A stretch of 5,318 nt of DNA, taken from contig JBOIEQ010000212.1 of the NCBI GenBank assembly GCA_050741255.1, forward strand, positions 1 through 5,318, written 5' to 3'. This document shows positions 1-4,767 of the stretch, in pieces. A program made the translations under genes and the position numbers. The stretch's first letter is position 1. Each line of letters begins with the position of its first letter. The notes below the pieces were generated by a model, which did no database searches, was not told the origin of the DNA, and was given only the letters and a program-made list of their open reading frames with translations. The stretch comes from CAZXNF01 sp050741255. Its GTDB lineage: Bacteria > Pseudomonadota > Gammaproteobacteria > Burkholderiales > SG8-41.

Positions 1-366
1 CACCCCTATGCAACGACGAGCAACGACGCAGACGGGCCCTTTTGGCTCAACCCGAAGGGAACGCGGCACTAGGGGTCCATTGCGTTGTCGCCGCCCGCTT
101 GCAGGGTCCGGCCCTGCGGCGCGAACGGCTCCTAGCACTGAACCCCTATTCCCGCGTTCGCCGCATACGTTTAGGTCCATAACAGGCTCTAGTTCGTGGC
201 AGGCCTTGCCGATGCCCGGCATCGGGCGCGAATGCGGCAGTCCGAGGCGCTCGCCGCGCTGCAGGCGCCGCAACAGCACTCCCGCTTCGATCCTCGCGAG
301 CCGCGAAAACGGCGGCGTCCGGATTTCCCCATGCAGCCAAAGCAGCGGTTTATCCGCTTTGCCCAT
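1..366 (-). pseudogene. Truncated/chimeric RelE/HigB-like (phage Gp49-type) toxin, runs off left edge
   Basis: Reading leftward from ATG 366-364, the frame stays open to base 1 (122 codons, no stop). Residues 1-59 look like the N-terminal half of RelE/HigB toxins of the phage Gp49 type: WLHGEIRTPPF (10-20), EAGVLLRRLQRGE (27-39), LPHSRPMPGIG (43-53) and CHEL (56-59). In that family, as I know it, CHEL is followed by the WRIxYRxD core strand and an FxKKTxxTP segment within about 105-115 residues, and that half holds much of the presumed active surface. Here it is absent. After residue 59 (base 190) come 63 Arg/Gly/Pro-rich residues with no family resemblance. I infer a truncated, probably inactive toxin fused by chance to foreign sequence. 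The antitoxin normally follows directly; it is lost or lies left of the window. The only in-frame ATG is at 366, and no clear Shine-Dalgarno precedes it. Family recognition is from memory of motifs, not from a search. Confidence 0.62.
10..149. repeat. Dyad-rich segment with nested inverted repeats and an 8-bp direct repeat
   Basis: A 9-bp tandem pair GCAACGACG lies at 10-18 and 20-28. A hairpin pairs 37-45 with 51-59 (one mismatch, loop CTCAA). A second, nested fold pairs TAGGGGT (70-76) with ACCCCTA (142-148), CGTT (83-86) with AACG (124-127), CGCC (89-92) with GGCG (118-121) and GCAGGG (101-106) with CCCTGC (112-117). The octamer ACCCCTAT occurs at both 2-9 and 142-149. This could be part of a small repeat element or a structured RNA region invading the toxin gene. 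The pairings are direct observations; identity and function are unknown. Confidence 0.4.
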
Positions 367-371
367 GCGCC

Positions 372-401
372 AGTATATGTCAAATATGACATATCAGGCA
401 A
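372..401 (-). promoter_or_regulatory. Putative sigma70-like promoter of the leftward toxin gene
   Basis: On the minus strand TTGCCT (401-396) and TATACT (377-372) are separated by 18 bases; they match the -35 and -10 consensus at 4 and 5 of 6 positions. Transcription would start very close to ATG 366, so the message would be leaderless or nearly so, which fits the absence of a Shine-Dalgarno sequence. The inverted repeat at 375-394 lies between and partly over the two boxes, a position suited to repression. Confidence 0.45.
375..394. promoter_or_regulatory. Perfect 8+8 inverted repeat, candidate operator
   Basis: Arms ATATGTCA (375-382) and TGACATAT (387-394) are perfect reverse complements around the 4-base spacer AATA. 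The AT-rich patch stands out from its GC-rich surroundings. It sits 9 bases upstream of the toxin ATG and about 86 to 128 bases upstream of the two possible PhyH starts, so one regulator could act on both divergent genes. HigA-type (XRE) antitoxins usually bind such repeats in their own promoter; a GntR-type regulator is an alternative. The repeat is seen directly; its role is inferred. Confidence 0.55.
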
Positions 402-421
402 GGCGCCTGCCGGTAACCGCC

Positions 422-447
422 TGCGCCCGCCGCCCGATCCGGGCGCA
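422..447 (+). other. GC-rich stem-loop in the PhyH leader
   Basis: TGCGCCCG (422-429) pairs perfectly with CGGGCGCA (440-447), giving an 8-bp stem and a 10-base loop. A T-rich stretch (about 455-465, containing ATTTTCGTTTT) follows eight bases later, interrupted by CG, so this is not a classical intrinsic terminator. It could be a weak attenuator or simply leader structure. A run of seven G (469-475) follows, just before the alternative start at 481. Confidence 0.3.
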
Positions 448-522
448 TGCCGCGATTTTCGTTTTGGTGGGGGGGTGAGAATGATAGGATTCAGTGAAAA
501 TGACAGGACGCGTGAGACACGC

Positions 523-1368
523 ATGAAAGCACTGACCGAACAGCAGGTGCGCGACTACCGGCACGATGGCTATCTGTTTCCCGTGCCGGCGCTGACGCCG
601 CAGGAGGCGGCGCAGGCGCTGGCTGACCTGACGCGCATGGAAGCGAAGCTCGGCGCGCCGCTCCCGCAGGGCGACATCAAGTGGCGCGGCGCGGCCTATA
701 CCTTCCTGCCGTGGGTCGAGGCGCTGGTGCGTCATCCCAAAGTGCTCGACGTGGTCGAAGATGTCATCGGTCCCGACATTCTCGTGTTCTGGAGCACCTT
801 CTTCATCAAGGAGCCGGGCACGCCCGCCTTCACGGCCTGGCACCAGGACGCCACGTACTTCGGCCTTGAACCCTACGAGCACGTCACGGCCTGGGTCGCC
901 CTGTCCGATGCGAGCCGGCAGGCGGGCTGCATGGACGTCCTGTCGGCGCATGGCACGCCCCGGCAGATGCATCACGCCGCCGCGCGGCTGGAGCACAGCA
1001 TCAACGGCGCCGGGCAGATCATCGTCGAGCCCATCGACGACCGCGAGATCACTGCCATGGAACTCAAGGCGGGCGAACTCTCGCTGCACAACACGCTGTG
1101 CCCGCACCGCTCCGCGCCCAACCGCGCCGCGCACCGCCGCGTTGGCCTCGGCATCAGCTACATACCCGCCCGCGCACGTCTCACCGGCCCGCACCGCCTG
1201 TCCACGCTGCTGGTGCGCGGCACCGACCGCTACGGGCATTTCGACCTGCTGCCGTCGCCGGCCGCCGAATTCGATGCGGCGGGGCTCGCCGTGCACGAGG
1301 GCATGTATGCGCGCTTTCGCGAGAACTACTACGAGCAGGAGCGGCGGCACGAAGCAGCGTTTGCCTAG
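523..1368 (+). CDS. PhyH-family Fe(II)/2-oxoglutarate dioxygenase
   Basis: The product (281 aa) resembles phytanoyl-CoA dioxygenase-family oxygenases, soluble enzymes that hydroxylate a substrate while converting 2-oxoglutarate to succinate and CO2. The iron facial triad is visible: H107-x-D109 in TAWHQDATYF and distal H195 in LCPHRSAPN. R206, eleven residues after H195, is placed to hold the 2-oxoglutarate carboxylate, as in human PAHX. The Asp is present, so this is a hydroxylase type, not a SyrB2-like halogenase. The N-terminus (LTEQQVRDYRHDGYLF) is typical of the family, and the length is normal. I chose ATG 523 because family similarity begins there. An in-frame ATG at 481 adds 14 residues and has a G-rich tract 5 bases upstream, so it remains possible. 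The SDR gene follows 66 bp later, suggesting cotranscription. The substrate is unknown. Confidence 0.9.
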   Translation: MKALTEQQVRDYRHDGYLFPVPALTPQEAAQALADLTRMEAKLGAPLPQGDIKWRGAAYTFLPWVEALVRHPKVLDVVEDVIGPDILVFWSTFFIKEPGTPAFTAWHQDATYFGLEPYEHVTAWVALSDASRQAGCMDVLSAHGTPRQMHHAAARLEHSINGAGQIIVEPIDDREITAMELKAGELSLHNTLCPHRSAPNRAAHRRVGLGISYIPARARLTGPHRLSTLLVRGTDRYGHFDLLPSPAAEFDAAGLAVHEGMYARFRENYYEQERRHEAAFA

Positions 1369-1396
1369 CGTCGCCCGTCGCCCGCCGCCCGCCGCC
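1369..1396 (+). repeat. Four tandem 7-bp units directly after the PhyH stop
   Basis: Two copies of CGTCGCC are followed by two of CGCCGCC, beginning at the first base after the TAG. The last unit overlaps a 7-bp stem, GCCGCCC (1391-1397) with GGGCGGC (1406-1412), around an 8-base loop. There is no T-run, so termination is unlikely. It may be a slippage-generated spacer repeat or a stem that stabilises the 3' end of the PhyH message. Confidence 0.45.
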
Positions 1397-1434
1397 CGGT
1401 CCCGCGGGCGGCTGAACCCGAACCAGGAATTCCC

Positions 1435-2193
1435 ATGACGGTACTGAACGGCAGGATCGCGCTGATCACCGGCGCTTCGCGTGGCATCGGCCGCGCCACG
1501 GCGCGCGTACTGTCCGCGGCAGGTGCGACGGTGTTCCTCGCCGCGGATGGCACAGAGAAAGAACTCGCGGCGCTCGCCGCCGAATGCCGCCAGCAGGGCG
1601 GCCGCGCGGAGTACGGCCTCTTCGACATGTCCGATCCCGGCGACGTGCAGCGCATGATCGACGCCACGATCGCGGCGTTCGGTCGCATCGACATCCTCGT
1701 CAACAATGCCGGCATGCGCATCCGGCTGCCGTTCGGCGAGTTCTCGGTGGAGGATTTCGACCGGTTGATCGCGGTCAACCTGCGCGCGCCGTTCCTGGCG
1801 AGCCAGGCGGTGCTGCCGACGATGCGGGCGAACGGCGGCGGCCGCATCATCACCGTCGCCAGCCAGCTGGGCATGGTGGCGTCGCCGAATTCCGCGCTCT
1901 ACGGGCTGGCCAAGGCGGCGTTGATCCACATGACGAAATCGATGGCCCTGGAACTGGCGAAGGACAGGATCATGGTCAACGCCGTGAGCCCCGGTCCGAT
2001 CGAGACCGAGTTCACGCGCGAGCAGATGGCGCTGCAGCCCGGCTACAAGGCATGGCGCGAGTCGCAGATTCCGCTGGGACGCTGGGGCACGCCGGACGAA
2101 GTCGCGGAGACGATCCTGTTCCTGGCCTCGACCACCGCCACTTTCGTGCACGGCAGCAATCTCGTCGTCGACGGCGGCTATGTGGTGCAGTAA
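1435..2193 (+). CDS. SDR-family NAD(P)-dependent oxidoreductase
   Basis: A classical short-chain dehydrogenase/reductase of 252 aa, the usual length. The Rossmann cofactor motif TGASRGIG is at 12-19 and NNAG at 90-93. The catalytic tetrad is complete: N115, S143, Y156 and K160 (YGLAK). The SPGPIET segment (185-191) follows strand beta6, and the C-terminal VVDGGY ending is typical. Asp38 near the end of beta2 would favour NAD, while Arg16 in the glycine motif is often seen with NADP use, so the cofactor is ambiguous. Such enzymes interconvert alcohols and ketones in the cytosol; FabG-like annotation is common, but a lone catabolic-cluster copy need not act in fatty acid synthesis. AGGA (1425-1428) lies 6 bases before the ATG. 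The obvious inferred role is oxidation of an alcohol in the same pathway as the preceding PhyH oxygenase. Confidence 0.95.
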   Translation: MTVLNGRIALITGASRGIGRATARVLSAAGATVFLAADGTEKELAALAAECRQQGGRAEYGLFDMSDPGDVQRMIDATIAAFGRIDILVNNAGMRIRLPFGEFSVEDFDRLIAVNLRAPFLASQAVLPTMRANGGGRIITVASQLGMVASPNSALYGLAKAALIHMTKSMALELAKDRIMVNAVSPGPIETEFTREQMALQPGYKAWRESQIPLGRWGTPDEVAETILFLASTTATFVHGSNLVVDGGYVVQ

Positions 2194-2238
2194 AACCGGG
2201 CGGCGATGCTCCGCTTCGGCGCGGCGCGCCATCGCGCA

Positions 2239-2265
2239 GCCCGGCGCTGGTGCATGCCGCCGGGC
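2239..2265 (+). other. GC-rich hairpin after the SDR gene
   Basis: GCCCGGCG (2239-2246) and CGCCGGGC (2258-2265) form a perfect 8-bp stem with an 11-base loop, 45 bases after the SDR stop. No U-tract follows, so it is not a canonical intrinsic terminator. It could mark the 3' end of the PhyH-SDR message or protect it. Just upstream, GCGATG (2203-2208) and CATCGC (2230-2235) can also pair. Confidence 0.35.
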
Positions 2266-2274
2266 GGGGATGCC

Positions 2275-2303
2275 ATGACACCGGTGTTACGCGCAGGTAC
2301 GAT
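2275..2303 (+). promoter_or_regulatory. Putative sigma70-like promoter with overlapping palindrome, upstream of Bug gene
   Basis: ATGACA (2275-2280, 5 of 6 to consensus) and TACGAT (2298-2303, 4 of 6) are separated by exactly 17 bases. Initiation near 2310 would give a leader of about 50 bases before GTG 2360. The perfect 10-bp palindrome ACACCGGTGT (2278-2287) covers the end of the -35 box and the start of the spacer, where a dimeric repressor or activator could act. This supports a separate transcription unit for Bug-MmgE-hydantoinase. It is a by-eye match only. Confidence 0.45.
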
Positions 2304-2347
2304 ATTCGCTACTCTCGACGTTTCTGCATGCGGTGAATAACCCGATC

Positions 2348-2353
2348 AAGGAG
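2348..2353 (+). promoter_or_regulatory. Strong Shine-Dalgarno that sets the Bug GTG start
   Basis: AAGGAG lies 6 bases before GTG 2360. This near-perfect site favours 2360 over the in-frame GTG at 2333, which would add nine residues in front of the signal peptide and has no such site. Confidence 0.8.
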
Positions 2354-2359
2354 ATCTGC

Positions 2360-3340
2360 GTGGACAACAGGAATCACGTGCTGGCAGCGGTCATCGGCGT
2401 GGCGGCGCTCACGCTCGCCGGCGGACAGGAAGCTTCTGCGCAGAAATGGCCGGACAAGACGGCACGCATCGTGACGCCGTTCGCGCCGGGCGGCGGCACC
2501 GATTTCTTCGCGCGCATCGTCGCGCAGCGGCTGTCGGAGTCGCTGGGCCAGCAGTTCATCGTGGACAACCGGCCGGGCGCGGGTTCGACGATAGGCACCG
2601 AATACGTCGCAAAATCCCCGCCGGATGGCTACACCTTCCTGATGACCTCGTCGTCGTTCGCGTTCAATCCGGCGCTGTATCCGAAGCTGCGCTACGACTC
2701 GGTGAAGGATTTTGCGCCGGTCACCATGGTGGTGAGCGTGCCGCACGTCATCGTCGTGAATCCCTCGCTGCCGGCGAAGAACGTGCAGGATATCGTCCGG
2801 CTCGCCCGCAGCAAGCCGGGCGAAATGCGCTACTCCACCGCGGGACAGGGCAGCGCGATTCATCTGGCCGGTGCGTTGTTCGGCGTGCTCACCAAGACGG
2901 ATCTGGTCCAGTTGCCGTACAAGGGTTCGCCGCCGGCCGTGATCGCGGTCATCGGCGGCGAGGCCGCGCTGATGTTCTCCACGATCGAGACCATCATGCC
3001 GATGGTCCGCAGCGGACGGCTGCGGGCGATCGCGGTGTCGACGCGCGAACGCTCGCCGATGCTGCCGGACGTGCCGACTGTCATCGAATCCGGCGTCAAG
3101 GATTACGATGTGATCGGCTGGTTCGGCCTGTTCGCGCCGGCCAACACGCCGCCGGCAATCGTCGACCAGATGCGCTCGGAAGTGGCCAAGGCGATCGCCC
3201 AGCCCGACATCCGCGACAAGCTGATGCAGGAGGGCGCGAAGCCGGTGGGTAACACGCCTGCAGAGTTCGGCCGTTTCGTGCACGCGGAAATCGAGCGCTG
3301 GACGAAGATCATCCAGCAGGCGGGCATCAAGCTCGATTGA
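2360..3340 (+). CDS. Bug/TctC-family tripartite tricarboxylate transporter substrate-binding protein
   Basis: A 326-aa extracytoplasmic solute receptor of the Bug family, which captures small carboxylates and related molecules in the periplasm. A short signal peptide is visible: N-region MDNRNH, hydrophobic core about 7-21, and likely cleavage after ASA (25-27), leaving QKWPDKTARIV. Family hallmarks follow: PFAPGGGTD (40-48), NRPGAGSTIG (70-79), DGYTFLM (89-95), STAGQGSAIHLAG (159-171), LPDVPT (235-240) and the C-terminal EIERW segment (310-314). Length is normal for the family. The start is GTG 2360, set by AAGGAG at 2348-2353. No tctA/tctB membrane genes are in the window; many Bug proteins are such orphans, acting with distant transporters or as sensors. 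Its position ahead of MmgE and hydantoinase genes suggests it binds their substrate, but the ligand cannot be read from the sequence. Confidence 0.95.
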   Translation: MDNRNHVLAAVIGVAALTLAGGQEASAQKWPDKTARIVTPFAPGGGTDFFARIVAQRLSESLGQQFIVDNRPGAGSTIGTEYVAKSPPDGYTFLMTSSSFAFNPALYPKLRYDSVKDFAPVTMVVSVPHVIVVNPSLPAKNVQDIVRLARSKPGEMRYSTAGQGSAIHLAGALFGVLTKTDLVQLPYKGSPPAVIAVIGGEAALMFSTIETIMPMVRSGRLRAIAVSTRERSPMLPDVPTVIESGVKDYDVIGWFGLFAPANTPPAIVDQMRSEVAKAIAQPDIRDKLMQEGAKPVGNTPAEFGRFVHAEIERWTKIIQQAGIKLD

Positions 3341-3345
3341 TGCCG

Positions 3346-3362
3346 CGCGGGAGAATCCCGCG
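3346..3362 (+). other. Tight stem-loop between Bug and MmgE genes
   Basis: CGCGGGA (3346-3352) and TCCCGCG (3356-3362) form a perfect 7-bp stem closed by the triloop GAA, beginning 5 bases after the Bug stop. No T-run follows, so a classical terminator is unlikely. A stem here could protect the upstream message and raise receptor levels over those of the downstream enzymes, as known for the malE-malF intergenic region. The pairing is seen; the role is inferred. Confidence 0.5.
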
Positions 3363-3394
3363 ACAGAACGATACCAAGCGAGGAGCAGGCATTC

Positions 3395-4750
3395 GTGGGG
3401 CAGCAGATCGAACAACTGGCGCGCTTCGTCGCGACCACGCCGTGGGAAGACGTGCCCGCGGCGGTGCAAAAACACACCAAGCTCATTGTTCTCGACACGC
3501 TGGGCGTCATGCTCGCCGGCTCGGAGCGGCCGGAGGTGCGGCAACTGCGCGCGCGGCTGGCCGCGAACGCCGGCAGCGGCGCCACGGTGCTGGGCCGCGA
3601 CTGGCTGACCCAGGACCCGCGTACCGCGGCGCTGCTGAACGGCCTCGGCGGTCGCGCCATCGAGCTGTGCGAAGGCACGCGGCTGATCACCGGCCAGCCG
3701 GCGATGCAGATCCTGCCGGGCCTGCTGGCCGTCGGCGAGCAGGCAGGCAGCAGCGGCCGTGAACTGCTGGCCTCGCTCGTGCTCGGCTATGACGTCGGAG
3801 CGAGGCTCAACTTCGCGTTCACGGCGCGTCCGCTGGCCCACCAGAACGGCCAGGCCTTGCTGCTGGCGGCGGCTGCGGCGGGCGCGCGCCTGCGCGGACT
3901 CGATGCCAAGGGCGTGAGCCTGGCGGTGCGCATCGCCACCACGCTGGTGCTGACGCCCAGCTACAACAACGCCGTCGCCGGGGCGACGACGCTGAACGTC
4001 GCCGGCGGCATGAGCGGCTACGTCTGCGCGCTGGCGCCGGAACTGGCGCTCGCCGGCTTCGCGGCGCAGCCCGACGCGGTCGAGGAAGCGCTCGGTCAAC
4101 TGGTCGGTGACGGCTTCAAGCCGGAAGGCCTGCTTGAGGAGCTCGGCACACGCTGGGAGATCACGCGCAACTATTTTCGCTTGTACGCCTGTTGCAATCC
4201 GGTGCATCCCGCGCTGGACTGCCTGAAGGCGGTGCTGGCGACGCTGCAGCCGAAGCCCGACGAGATCGAGCGCATCGACGTCGCGACCTATCGATTCGCG
4301 TCCGTGATGAAGAATCCAGACCCGCCCAACTATTTCGCGTCCAAGTACTCCTACCCGCATGCCGCTGCAGTCATGGTGGTGAAGGGCAATGCGGGTTTCA
4401 GCGCGATGAACGACGCCTCGGTGACGGATCCGGCGGTCGTGGCGCTGCGGCATCGCGTGCACATGACGGAAGATCCGGCGATGAGTGCCGTCGCGCCGCG
4501 CCTGCGGCCGGCGAAGGTGACGGTGACGCTGAAGGACGGCCGCACGGGAACGCACGCGGTGGAAAGCCATCGCGGGGATTTCCACCAGCCGTTCGCCGAG
4601 TCGGAACTGCGCGAAAAATTCCACGAGCTCGCCGGACTCGTCCTCACGCCGGCGGGCGTGACCGCAGTCGAGCAGGCGGTGGACCGGGCCGAGACCTGGA
4701 CGAATGTCGGCGAGCTGACGGCGCTGCTGCGCCGTCACGGCAAATCCTGA
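3395..4750 (+). CDS. MmgE/PrpD-family protein
   Basis: A 451-aa member of the MmgE/PrpD family, which includes 2-methylcitrate dehydratase, cis-aconitate decarboxylase and iminodisuccinate epimerase; length is normal. Family landmarks: LDTLGVMLAG (33-42), the LNG turn (81-83), the segment around RAIELCEG (87-94), LPGLLA (107-112), GATTLNVAGG (196-205), YFRLYACCNPVHPALD (260-275) and SKYSYPHAAA (316-325). Several positions used by the decarboxylase/PrpD branch differ: GQPA (100-103) where HPS or HPG is usual, a Thr-Thr-Leu-Asn stretch where K-P-L-H is usual, and R262 where a Lys is usual. Reaction and substrate are therefore uncertain. The GTG start is supported by GAGGAG (3380-3385), 9 bases upstream; the next Met is residue 39. 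The hydantoinase gene begins 17 bp after the stop, so the two are likely cotranscribed. Confidence 0.9.
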   Translation: MGQQIEQLARFVATTPWEDVPAAVQKHTKLIVLDTLGVMLAGSERPEVRQLRARLAANAGSGATVLGRDWLTQDPRTAALLNGLGGRAIELCEGTRLITGQPAMQILPGLLAVGEQAGSSGRELLASLVLGYDVGARLNFAFTARPLAHQNGQALLLAAAAAGARLRGLDAKGVSLAVRIATTLVLTPSYNNAVAGATTLNVAGGMSGYVCALAPELALAGFAAQPDAVEEALGQLVGDGFKPEGLLEELGTRWEITRNYFRLYACCNPVHPALDCLKAVLATLQPKPDEIERIDVATYRFASVMKNPDPPNYFASKYSYPHAAAVMVVKGNAGFSAMNDASVTDPAVVALRHRVHMTEDPAMSAVAPRLRPAKVTVTLKDGRTGTHAVESHRGDFHQPFAESELREKFHELAGLVLTPAGVTAVEQAVDRAETWTNVGELTALLRRHGKS

Positions 4751-4767
4751 ATCCGAAGGGCAACCCC

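Noticed and set aside
378..383. TTGACA on the minus strand as the toxin -35 box
   Set aside because: Although a perfect hexamer, no -10-like sequence lies 16-18 bases downstream, and transcription would begin inside the toxin coding region.
8..478. A 156-codon plus-strand open frame before PhyH
   Set aside because: Arg/Ser/Pro-rich with no motifs, and it overlaps the minus-strand toxin frame whose residues 1-59 carry real family signatures.
196..522. Extension of the PhyH frame upstream to 196
   Set aside because: The added residues show no family similarity and overlap the leftward toxin gene and the inverted repeat. The family N-terminus begins at 523.
394..2232. A 612-codon open frame on the minus strand opposite PhyH and SDR
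   Set aside because: Its translation is Arg/His/Ala/Gly-rich with no domain pattern, and it lies opposite two genes with intact catalytic motifs. GC-rich codon bias readily leaves the antisense frame open.
2333..2359. GTG 2333 as the Bug start
   Set aside because: It would place nine extra residues before the signal peptide and has no Shine-Dalgarno, whereas GTG 2360 has AAGGAG at ideal distance.
2309..4738. An 809-codon minus-strand open frame opposite Bug and MmgE
   Set aside because: Same low-complexity Arg/His/Gln composition and no motifs. It spans two unrelated well-supported genes and their spacer, as expected of an antisense shadow.
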